The notes under the pieces: generated by a model
The model's input: the letters and a program-made list of their open reading frames with translations, nothing else
The model's database searches: none
What the model was told of the DNA's origin: nothing
Assembly: GCA_913054525.1 (NCBI GenBank)
Contig: CAJXHR010000035.1
Coordinates: forward strand, 1-6,544
Origin: an uncultured bacterium
Lineage (GTDB): Bacteria > Patescibacteriota > Minisyncoccia > Spechtbacterales > HO2-43-30
DNA: 6,544 bases
Direction of reading: 5' to 3'
Position numbers and translations under genes: made by a program
Shown here: positions 1 through 3,699 of the stretch, one piece after another
How the letters are laid out: the number at the start of each line of letters is the position of its first letter
How positions within the stretch are numbered: the stretch's first letter is position 1

Positions 1-183
1 AGTTTCCTGCGCGGTTTCTTGTATAGTGCCTTGCTCCTGCTCCGGAAATATCGTCTCCTCCGCTTCTTTTCCGCCAAATAAATAAATCCCTCCGACAACG
101 AGAATAACGGCTAAAACAAATAATAAACTTTTTGGCATAGTTTTTGTAACATTTACTTTAGTGTGACCTTTTACATTTGACAT
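1..183 (-). CDS. Membrane-anchored protein, N-terminal part only (runs off left edge)
   Basis: This frame is open from an ATG at 183-181 to the window edge, giving 61 residues that begin MSNVKGHTKVNVTKTMPKS. Residues 19-36 form one hydrophobic helix (LLFVLAVILVVGGIYLFG), followed by a Glu/Gln/Thr-rich linker (KEAEETIFPEQEQGTIQET). A short basic N-terminus, one helix and a low-complexity polar linker suggest an anchored protein whose folded domain lies outside the membrane and beyond the window. The helix reads like a single-pass anchor and not a cleaved signal peptide, because no AXA-like site follows it. It is transcribed divergently from the secreted protein at 285. The function cannot be told from this fragment. 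I see no clear Shine-Dalgarno sequence. Confidence 0.75.
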   Translation of the reverse strand, partial: MSNVKGHTKVNVTKTMPKSLLFVLAVILVVGGIYLFGGKEAEETIFPEQEQGTIQETAQET

Positions 184-185
184 AA

Positions 186-213
186 TTGATAGATTGTGCT
201 ATAATAATATAAT
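186..213 (+). promoter_or_regulatory. Probable promoter of the secreted protein at 285
   Basis: TTGATA at 186-191 is followed after 16 bases by TATAAT at 208-213. This would start transcription near 220 and give a leader of about 65 bases before the ATG at 285. The whole spacer is extremely AT-rich and contains several other TATAAT-like hexamers on both strands, so the exact -10 is uncertain. The promoter of the divergent gene at 183 must lie in the same spacer, but I cannot single it out. Confidence 0.45.
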
Positions 214-228
214 AGTGCGATATTATTT

Positions 229-264
229 ACTATAATATTATAGTATAATAATATTATAGTATAA
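229..264. repeat. AT palindrome and perfect 16-bp tandem repeat in a divergent promoter region
   Basis: ACTATAATATTATAGT at 229-244 is a perfect 16-base palindrome. The unit TAATATTATAGTATAA occurs twice head to tail without mismatch (233-248 and 249-264). The second unit therefore repeats half of the palindrome. The element lies between the divergent starts at 183 and 285, downstream of the predicted plus-strand -10. It could be a two-site operator, a hairpin in the leader, or replication slippage in AT-rich DNA. Confidence 0.75.
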
Positions 265-284
265 AATATTAAAAAATAAAAAAT

Positions 285-755
285 ATGACAACAATTCTTT
301 CATTAAGAAATATCTTTGTAACCGCTTTGATAATAATAGGCGGCGCGTTTATGTTTGCATCAACCCGATCCGATTCGCCCAACCTTACTGCAGATATATC
401 TTCCAGTGAAGTCGTTGACCAGGCAGAGCCCAAAGTTCTGACCGGTATAAACGTCAGCCCTTCGTCCGTAAGGCCGGGAGAGAGCGTAACAATTACTATT
501 TCAACTTCCGGGGAGATATTTAACATCATTCAAATTGATGCGTATCTGGAAGGTCCAGCCGCCCTCAATACGATAAATGGGCCTGTTGTGAATATTGACG
601 GTGATGGAAACCATTTCGGAAGCATACCTATTCCATCGGGCGCAGAGCAAGGGACGTGGAAAATAAAGACCCTAGAGGTCATGGATAATGAAGGAATCAT
701 GACCTCCTACCATTACGGCACAGATATCTTCGTCACTTTTGTTGTAGCGCAATAA
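285..755 (+). CDS. Secreted or anchored beta-sandwich (Ig-like) protein, 156 aa, function unknown
   Basis: The only clear plus-strand gene in the window. Residues 8-26 form a hydrophobic segment (RNIFVTALIIIGGAFMFAS) that could be a signal peptide or an anchor. A Ser/Asp/Glu-rich linker follows (27-50). From about residue 51 (KVLTGINVSPSSVRPGESVTITIS) the sequence has the alternating pattern of an Ig-like/cadherin-type beta-sandwich. It ends in GTWKIKTLEVMDNEGIMTSYHYGTD, the W-K-...-D-N-x-G pattern I associate with strand pairs in extracellular bacterial Ig-like domains. The short length and single domain fit a small surface protein. No catalytic motif is visible. It has its own promoter region and a strong terminator at 775-823, so it is probably a single-gene transcript. 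The specific family is not identified. Confidence 0.85.
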   Translation: MTTILSLRNIFVTALIIIGGAFMFASTRSDSPNLTADISSSEVVDQAEPKVLTGINVSPSSVRPGESVTITISTSGEIFNIIQIDAYLEGPAALNTINGPVVNIDGDGNHFGSIPIPSGAEQGTWKIKTLEVMDNEGIMTSYHYGTDIFVTFVVAQ

Positions 756-774
756 TAATCTCTGCCTAAAGCCA

Positions 775-823
775 AATAAAATACCCCTGCAGTTCATTGT
801 TTCAACTGCCGGGGTATTTTATT
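775..823. terminator. Strong bidirectional intrinsic terminator
   Basis: A 20-bp stem with one mismatch (arms 775-794 and 804-823) closes a 9-base loop (795-803). The core is ATACCCC / GGGGTAT plus GCAGTT / AACTGC, flanked by A- and T-rich ends (ATTTTATT on both strands). It sits between two convergent genes and can terminate both the plus gene ending at 755 and the minus operon ending at 842. Confidence 0.9.
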
Positions 824-841
824 ATTGTCATATTTCATTTT

Positions 842-1051
842 CTATTTCTTTTCTTCCCGTTGATGAATCAAGGTGCCTATTCCAAATGCAATAGACAGAA
901 GTAAGAAAGCTATCGCGTCGTCATAAAGGTGTTCCGGAGAAAAAGGAGATGCGCCTTCTCTTGCAAGCACGATCCACCATATTATCAATGCCAGAAAGCC
1001 GACTATCCCGGAGACTGCAGAAATCCCGTGCAAAATTGGAGACCACTTCAT
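842..1051 (-). CDS. Small two-helix membrane protein, 69 aa
   Basis: Begins MKWSPILHGISAVSGIVGFLALIIWW. Helix 1 spans roughly residues 8-29 and helix 2 roughly 45-62 (DAIAFLLLSIAFGIGTLIH). They are joined by a polar loop with SPEHLYDD, and the tail is charged (HQREEKK). The tail and loop placement suggests a hairpin with both ends in the cytoplasm. It is the last gene of the glutaredoxin-methyltransferase operon, 39 bases after the methyltransferase stop. AGGTAA about 9 bases upstream of the ATG is a plausible Shine-Dalgarno sequence. I recall similar tiny membrane proteins in Patescibacteria, but no function is known to me. It is a real gene by its hydrophobic pattern and by the terminator just behind it. 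Confidence 0.75.
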   Translation of the reverse strand: MKWSPILHGISAVSGIVGFLALIIWWIVLAREGASPFSPEHLYDDAIAFLLLSIAFGIGTLIHQREEKK

Positions 1052-1090
1052 AAATTTATTTACCTAAAATTTAATTATTTGACCTTTAAT

Positions 1091-1717
1091 TTATTTTAAC
1101 GGCACAAAGGCGAAGCCGGGGAATTCGACCTTGTCTATTTCTGTCTCTGAAATCTTGTCCACTTTCCATACTGAATCTATCTTCCATGACGAATCTTGTA
1201 TCGGAACAACAAGCCGCCCCCCGGCTTTGAGTTGGTCAATCAGCGCTTGCGGCATCTCTTCACCCGCAGCCGACACTAAAATTTTGTCAAACGGGGCCTC
1301 TTGCGGTAAGCCGAGCACATCGCCGGCCTGCTGTATTCCCGCGTGGGGAAAATCGTATTTGGCAAGATTTTCGCTGCCGAATTTTACAAGCTCCCCTATG
1401 AGCTCCACTCCCCAAACCCTGCCCTTCGGCCCGGCGATTTGCGCGAGCAACGCGGTGCTCCAACCCGAGCCGGAGCCAACATCCAAAATTCTGTCGCCTT
1501 CAGCAGGCTGAAGAAGCTCCAACATAAAAGCGACTGTTGAGGGCTGGGAAATTGTCTGCCCTTGCTCCGTTGGCAATGGATAATCACCGTACGCTTCGCC
1601 GATATATTCTTTCTTAACAAAATCCGCCCTATCAATTTCCATAAAGGCCTCTATGATTTTTTTGGTCTTTAAAACTCCGTCCTCTAATAATTTACTGATG
1701 AGATCGTAATGATTCAT
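1091..1717 (-). CDS. pcm: Protein-L-isoaspartate O-methyltransferase
   Basis: This cytosolic repair enzyme transfers a methyl group from S-adenosylmethionine to isoaspartyl residues formed by ageing of Asn and Asp, which allows them to be converted back. The 208 residues match the usual length. GQTISQPSTVAFM (53-65) is the family's hallmark substrate/cofactor segment. ILDVGSGSGWSTALLA (77-92) is the SAM-binding motif I, and VWGVELIGEL (101-110) carries the acidic ribose-binding Glu105. FDKILVSAA (143-151) and LKAGGRLVVPI (163-173) are the later methyltransferase motifs, and the FVPL near the end is typical. The start lies 14 bases after the glutaredoxin stop, so the two are almost certainly co-transcribed. 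Pairing with a glutaredoxin suggests a small protein-damage repair operon. Confidence 0.93.
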   Translation of the reverse strand: MNHYDLISKLLEDGVLKTKKIIEAFMEIDRADFVKKEYIGEAYGDYPLPTEQGQTISQPSTVAFMLELLQPAEGDRILDVGSGSGWSTALLAQIAGPKGRVWGVELIGELVKFGSENLAKYDFPHAGIQQAGDVLGLPQEAPFDKILVSAAGEEMPQALIDQLKAGGRLVVPIQDSSWKIDSVWKVDKISETEIDKVEFPGFAFVPLK

Positions 1718-1731
1718 TGCGGCTGACCTGG

Positions 1732-1965
1732 TTACGCTTTCAAAAGCTCCTCAATTTTGTCTTGGTCGAATCCGATGACTATGCTGTCGTTAATGAAAAT
1801 CACGGGTACGCCCATCTGGCCGGACTTCTCTATCATTTCTGTTCTAGCGTCCGTGTCGGCGGAGACATCGTGCTCCGTGTATTCAATATTATGCTCCTTG
1901 AAATACTCCTTTGCGATGTGACAATAATGACAGGTCGGAGTTGAATAAATTTCTACTTTTGCCAT
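1732..1965 (-). CDS. Glutaredoxin-family thiol-disulfide protein (YruB/NrdH-like), 77 aa
   Basis: A complete minimal thioredoxin fold. MAKVEIYSTPTCHYCHIAKEY places the redox motif CHYC at residues 12-15. GVPVIF (52-57) contains the expected cis-proline, Pro54. IVIGFDQDKI (62-71) is the C-terminal glycine turn and helix characteristic of NrdH/YruB-like glutaredoxins. It lacks the extra glutathione-binding features of classical glutaredoxins that I would expect to see, so the electron donor may be thioredoxin reductase or another low-molecular-weight thiol system. It is the first gene of the operon with pcm and the 69-aa membrane protein. The promoter lies in a 44-bp cassette shared with the rhodanese gene. 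No strong Shine-Dalgarno sequence is visible. Confidence 0.92.
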   Translation of the reverse strand: MAKVEIYSTPTCHYCHIAKEYFKEHNIEYTEHDVSADTDARTEMIEKSGQMGVPVIFINDSIVIGFDQDKIEELLKA

Positions 1966-1995
1966 GATATTTTATCTAATGATAATGTATATTTA

Positions 1996-2025
1996 ATTAT
2001 ATCAAAAAAACCTTGCGTGTAACAA
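1996..2025 (-). promoter_or_regulatory. Promoter of the glutaredoxin-pcm operon
   Basis: On the minus strand TTGTTA (2025-2020), an 18-base spacer and TATAAT (2001-1996) preceded by TGA form an extended -10 promoter. The predicted start near 1989 leaves a leader of about 24 bases before the ATG at 1965. The -35 lies inside the loop and arm of the preceding terminator hairpin. Confidence 0.65.
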
Positions 2026-2030
2026 GGTTT
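2008..2030 (-). terminator. Intrinsic terminator behind the 99-aa gene
   Basis: On the minus strand AAACCTTG (2030-2023), a 7-base loop and CAAGGTTT (2015-2008) form a perfect 8-bp stem that runs into seven T (2010-2004). It would end transcription of the small-gene operon that stops at 2073. Confidence 0.85.
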
Positions 2031-2034
2031 GTCG

Positions 2035-2067
2035 TACGGGGGAGCGATGAAAATCAACTCCCCCGTA
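2035..2067. other. GC-rich hairpin just behind the 99-aa gene
   Basis: TACGGGGGAG (2035-2044) and CTCCCCCGTA (2058-2067) form a perfect 10-bp stem around a 13-base loop. No T run follows directly, but the terminator at 2030-2008 comes next on the minus strand, so it may protect the mRNA 3' end or act as a first terminator stem. Its TCCCCCGTA arm recurs in the hairpin at 3089-3103. Confidence 0.8.
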
Positions 2068-2072
2068 TCGTG

Positions 2073-2372
2073 CTAAGCGATGAGCTCTCTGTCGACATCG
2101 TCGCGTTCGCGTTCACCGGCTAGAACCTGGCGAGCGTAACGAAACGTGGTAGAATAGGAGTCTTCGCCCTTCGGGGTCAACCACAATACTGACGGCGTCC
2201 TTGAAATGAGTTCCTCCGTGGACTCGTCGTCGCCTCTTTTCACCAAAAATCCCACTATCCATACTCCCTTGGGGAGTATTTCGTTGTCGAAGCGTACTCC
2301 GACAACAGGACCTTCCTCCAGGCAATGCAACTGCCGCTCCTTTACGAAAACTGTCGCTGTTCTGGTTATCAT
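2073..2372 (-). CDS. Small soluble protein of unknown function, 99 aa
   Basis: Begins MITRTATVFVKERQLHCLEEGPVVGVRFDNEILPKGVWIVGFLVK and ends DVDRELIA. The alternating hydrophobic pattern suggests a small beta-rich domain in residues 1-66 (VVGVRF, VWIVGFLV, VLWLT), followed by a charged, probably helical tail (RYARQVLAGERERDDVDRE). There is no signal peptide or membrane helix. The start is fixed by an excellent Shine-Dalgarno sequence (AGGAGGTG, 2385-2378), far better than those of the neighbouring redox genes. The upstream gene's TAG stop shares two bases with it, so the pair should be translationally coupled. GC content and codon choice (CGG, GTG, GTC, GAC) are higher in GC than flanking genes, as if the locus came from elsewhere or is highly expressed. 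I do not recognise the family. Confidence 0.72.
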   Translation of the reverse strand: MITRTATVFVKERQLHCLEEGPVVGVRFDNEILPKGVWIVGFLVKRGDDESTEELISRTPSVLWLTPKGEDSYSTTFRYARQVLAGERERDDVDRELIA

Positions 2373-2383
2373 CTTCTCACCTC

Positions 2384-2542
2384 CTATTGATGAGCCCCTT
2401 TGGCTGGCCAGCTAAAGGATGACACGGCTTTTCCGATCTCCCCAACCATGGCCTTGGGCGGAAGAGACCTCCGGAAGAATTTAAATTTTTCCTCCGGGTA
2501 GTATTTGAGAATTCCTCCCGCTGCGGGGTCAGGGCAATACAC
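2384..2542 (-). CDS. Small basic protein, about 52 aa, GTG start or 5'-disrupted gene
   Basis: This frame reads VYCPDPAAGGILKYYPEEKF, continues with FFRRSLPPKAMVGEIGKAV and ends SSFSWPAKGAHQ at a TAG (2386-2384). It has natural amino-acid and codon use, and the stop overlaps the Shine-Dalgarno sequence of the 99-aa gene by two bases, so I take it as real. There is no ATG. GTG at 2542-2540 has AGGGA nine bases upstream and is the best start in the window. An in-frame TAG at 2557-2555 precedes it by four codons (GNWL). The preceding sequence in another frame (KNRNPARASNEPIG) would join it naturally if one A were missing near 2549-2551, so a frameshift, real or from sequencing, is possible. No membrane helix; family not recognised. 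Confidence 0.5.
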   Translation of the reverse strand: MYCPDPAAGGILKYYPEEKFKFFRRSLPPKAMVGEIGKAVSSFSWPAKGAHQ

Positions 2543-2600
2543 CAGCCAATTTCCCTATCGGCTCGTTGCTCGCCCGCGCGGGGTTTCGATTTTTTACCAG

Positions 2601-2717
2601 CTACTTCCTGCGGCCGAAAAGCCGAGGGAAGAGCTGATAGGCCAGTGCCGTGTACACCACGGCACTGGCCACTGTGGTGAAATACATCACCACGGGATCT
2701 AGCAGAAAGTTCTGCAT
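2601..2717 (-). CDS. Tiny single-pass membrane protein, 38 aa
   Basis: An ATG at 2717-2715, preceded by AGAGGTGGCAAG with a good Shine-Dalgarno core (AGGTGG), opens a 38-codon frame ending in TAG at 2603-2601. It begins MQNFLLDPVVMYFTTVASAV and continues VYTALAYQLFPRLF to a GRRK end. Residues 9-32 form one membrane helix and the basic C-terminus should stay in the cytoplasm. It is the first gene of the GC-rich small-gene operon that continues with the 52-aa and 99-aa genes. The ribosome site, helix and basic end support a real gene. The coding sequence also folds into three hairpins, so a structured RNA is an alternative. Confidence 0.6.
   Translation of the reverse strand: MQNFLLDPVVMYFTTVASAVVYTALAYQLFPRLFGRRK
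2640..2693. other. Two strong hairpins inside the 38-aa coding sequence
   Basis: GGCCAGTGCCGTG (2640-2652) and CACGGCACTGGCC (2658-2670) are a perfect 13-bp inverted repeat with a 5-base loop. GTGGTGA (2674-2680) and TCACCAC (2687-2693) are a 7-bp inverted repeat with a 6-base loop. GCAGAA/TTCTGC (2702-2715) adds a small palindrome at the start codon. Such stable structure in a 117-base gene is unusual and may slow or gate translation. Confidence 0.8.
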
Positions 2718-2852
2718 CTTGCCACCTCTTTTCTACAATTTTTGTCTATAGCAGCGAACTGAACACTAATTTCTGTTTTTCACTCCGATTCAATCATTCT
2801 TAAGTGTTTCTGCTTAATGTTCATTTCGCCGCTATAAAGATTTTCCCTCCTC

Positions 2853-2978
2853 AGAGAATTATCTTAAGAGGGGTGGATGGAGGATGATTATATAAGATGA
2901 AAGTAAGGCCAATAATGTATTATTTAATGCCTACCCATCTTATTCTCTCTCCTCCGTCCACCGCCCTCATGATTCTCT
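2853..2978. ncRNA. Candidate structured RNA: 126-nt imperfect hairpin
   Basis: Paired segments nest in order: 2853-2862 with 2969-2978 (AGAGAATTAT / ATGATTCTCT), 2868-2872 with 2964-2968, 2873-2884 with 2950-2961 (GTGGATGGAGGA / TCCTCCGTCCAC), 2892-2899 with 2936-2943 (ATAAGATG / CATCTTAT), 2903-2909 with 2929-2934, and 2911-2915 with 2920-2924 at the tip. Internal loops and bulges lie between them. The two imperfect pairs (2860/2971 and 2878/2956) are U-G on the plus strand but A-C on the minus strand, which favours a plus-strand RNA. TATAAA at 2833-2838 could be its -10, though no good -35 is seen. In contrast, the only strong promoter nearby (3130-3158) reads the minus strand, where this would be an operon leader. 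A decayed mobile-element end is the other option. Confidence 0.5.
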
Positions 2979-2983
2979 ATGAA

Positions 2984-3031
2984 AAAACGGTTGAAAAGCT
3001 TCTGCATATGGAGAGACCTTTCAACCGTTTT
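2984..3031. terminator. Terminator-like hairpin, usable on both strands
   Basis: AAAACGGTTGAAA (2984-2996) and TTTCAACCGTTTT (3019-3031) form a perfect 13-bp stem with a 22-base loop. On the minus strand it ends in six T followed by C; on the plus strand it is followed by TTTTCTTCTTT. On the minus strand it lies about 95-140 bases after the predicted start of the strong promoter at 3130-3158, the layout of an attenuator. On the plus strand it would end the candidate RNA at 2853-2978. Confidence 0.7.
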
Positions 3032-3038
3032 CTTCTTT

Positions 3039-3060
3039 GCAAAACCTCTCCAAATTTTGC
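3039..3060. other. Hairpin with a loop complementary to the terminator loop
   Basis: GCAAAA (3039-3044) and TTTTGC (3055-3060) form a 6-bp stem with a 10-base loop. CTCTCCA in this loop (3046-3052) is complementary over 7 bases to TGGAGAG (3009-3015) in the loop of the terminator hairpin at 2984-3031. This allows a kissing-loop contact. Confidence 0.6.
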
Positions 3061-3074
3061 TTTATTATATTTTC

Positions 3075-3103
3075 CTCCCTGCGGGAGATCCCCCGTAGGG
3101 GGA
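3075..3103. repeat. Two adjacent compact GC hairpins
   Basis: CTCCC-TGC-GGGAG (3075-3087) and, one base later, TCCCCC-GTA-GGGGGA (3089-3103) are two perfect short palindromic hairpins with 3-base loops. The unit TCCCCCGTA also occurs in the hairpin arm at 2059-2067. This suggests a small palindromic repeat family (REP-like) in this genome. Confidence 0.75.
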
Positions 3104-3129
3104 CAAGCTTCTTATTTTCTTATACTAGC

Positions 3130-3158
3130 ATTATAGCATATATATCATATCTTGTCAA
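3130..3158 (-). promoter_or_regulatory. Full-consensus sigma-70 promoter reading towards the small-gene operon
   Basis: On the minus strand TTGACA (3158-3153), exactly 17 bases (3152-3136) and TATAAT (3135-3130), preceded by TGC, give a perfect -35, perfect spacer and perfect extended -10. Transcription should start near 3123 and run through the hairpins at 3103-3075, 3060-3039 and 3031-2984 towards the genes at 2717-2073. It is the best promoter in the window and no long gene lies directly after it, which argues for a leader RNA or small RNA. Confidence 0.8.
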
Positions 3159-3187
3159 TAACACAGCACCGCATTTACTAATTTTGA

Positions 3188-3225
3188 CTATTAAAAAATG
3201 GCTTTGCGAAGCCATTTTTTAATAG
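3188..3225. terminator. Strong bidirectional terminator behind the rhodanese gene
   Basis: CTATTAAAAAATGGCTT (3188-3204) and AAGCCATTTTTTAATAG (3209-3225) form a perfect 17-bp stem with the 4-base loop TGCG. Six A and six T inside the arms give each strand a U-rich 3' side. It ends the rhodanese transcript (stop at 3279) and separates it from the strong promoter at 3158-3130. Confidence 0.88.
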
Positions 3226-3278
3226 ATACTTGCTTTTTTTGGCTTAATAGAGCCAGAAGCTAATCCTTTCATCTATAC

Positions 3279-3623
3279 CTATTCACCTTCAAAAGAATAC
3301 CCCGCTTCTTCCCAGTCCGCAAGGCCGCCTTCAAAATCCACAACATTTGTAAATCCCGCATCGGCGAGTTTGCCTGCGGCTGCAGGAGATGCCTGGCACG
3401 AGAAACTTCCGCAATAGACAATGACCTCCTTGCTTTTGTCTCCTCCCAGCGCTTTCTCCGCCTCCGCGACAAAATTTTCATCATTCCCGGGAATACTAAT
3501 TGCTCCGGGCAAATGCCGCTCGGCATAGGACATCGCACCCAAAACATCTATAAGGACAAAATCCCCGCCCTCGTTCATTTTTTTCTTGAGCTCTTCTCTG
3601 GTAATTGTAGAAAATTTTTCCAT
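3279..3623 (-). CDS. Single-domain rhodanese-like protein, 114 aa
   Basis: A cytosolic sulfur-transfer or sulfur-carrier domain. FVLIDVLGAMSYAERHLPGAISIP (22-45) is the typical first half, with the D-x-R/E region and the H-L-P-G-A turn. VIVYCGSFSCQASPAAAGKL (67-86) holds the active-site Cys71 in the loop CGSFSC. The family more often shows C-x-x-G-x-R here. This version has a second cysteine, Cys76, within the loop and no arginine, so persulfide or disulfide chemistry between Cys71 and Cys76 is conceivable. GFTNVVDFEGGLADWEEAGY (90-109) is the standard C-terminal signature. The gene has its own promoter in cassette copy B and a terminator at 3188-3225, so it is a single transcript. The natural substrate is unknown. 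Confidence 0.9.
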   Translation of the reverse strand: MEKFSTITREELKKKMNEGGDFVLIDVLGAMSYAERHLPGAISIPGNDENFVAEAEKALGGDKSKEVIVYCGSFSCQASPAAAGKLADAGFTNVVDFEGGLADWEEAGYSFEGE

Positions 3624-3652
3624 GATCTGATTTTGCTAATTGTAATGCTTTA

Positions 3653-3682
3653 ATTATATCAAAAAAACCTTGTGCGTAACAA
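3653..3682 (-). promoter_or_regulatory. Promoter of the rhodanese gene
   Basis: On the minus strand TTGTTA (3682-3677), 18 bases and TGA-TATAAT (-10 at 3658-3653). The start would lie near 3646, leaving a leader of about 23 bases before the ATG at 3623. The geometry is the same as at the glutaredoxin promoter. Confidence 0.65.
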
Positions 3683-3687
3683 GGTTT
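3665..3687 (-). terminator. Intrinsic terminator behind the isomerase gene
   Basis: On the minus strand AAACCTTG (3687-3680), a 7-base loop and CAAGGTTT (3672-3665) form the stem, which runs into seven T (3667-3661). It ends the thioredoxin-isomerase transcript 13 bases after the stop at 3700. Confidence 0.85.
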
Positions 3688-3699
3688 ATCGTGATTGGA

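Larger units (their letters stand above)
1992..2035. repeat. Terminator-promoter cassette, copy A (44 bp)
   Basis: Matches 3649-3692 at 41 of 44 positions, without gaps. The differences are two bases in the hairpin loop (2016 and 2018) and one at 2031. Read on the minus strand, it holds a hairpin, a run of seven T and then TGATATAAT. It ends 26 bases before the glutaredoxin ATG; copy B ends 25 bases before the rhodanese ATG. Confidence 0.9.
3649..3692. repeat. Terminator-promoter cassette, copy B (44 bp)
   Basis: Second copy of the element at 1992-2035, with 41 of 44 bases identical. It lies between the isomerase stop (3700) and the rhodanese start (3623), so here too it ends one minus-strand gene and starts the next. 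Confidence 0.9.

Noticed and set aside
2505..2702. 65-codon plus-strand frame opposite the small-gene operon
   Set aside because: It is antisense to two better-supported minus-strand genes with good ribosome sites, and its sequence is rich in shadow-type residues.
2924..3007. 27-codon minus-strand frame MQKLFNRFFIENHEGG as a leader peptide
   Set aside because: It overlaps the terminator stem and lies after the strong promoter, but the ribosome site is poor and the peptide has no run of regulatory codons.
2979..3098. 39-codon plus-strand frame beginning MKKRLKSFCIW
   Set aside because: Its start lies at the foot of the terminator stem, it has no Shine-Dalgarno sequence and it ends in the GC hairpins; a leader peptide is possible but unsupported.
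2700..3123. tmRNA, RNase P RNA or 4.5S RNA in the gene-poor block
   Set aside because: I looked for the tRNA-like ends and tag frame of tmRNA, the conserved P4 segments of RNase P RNA and the GGAA-type tip of SRP RNA and did not find them on either strand.
2897..3136. 79-codon plus-strand frame beginning MKVRPIMYYL
   Set aside because: It runs through the long hairpin, the terminator and the GC hairpins, its composition is not protein-like, and it is better explained as chance over structured DNA.
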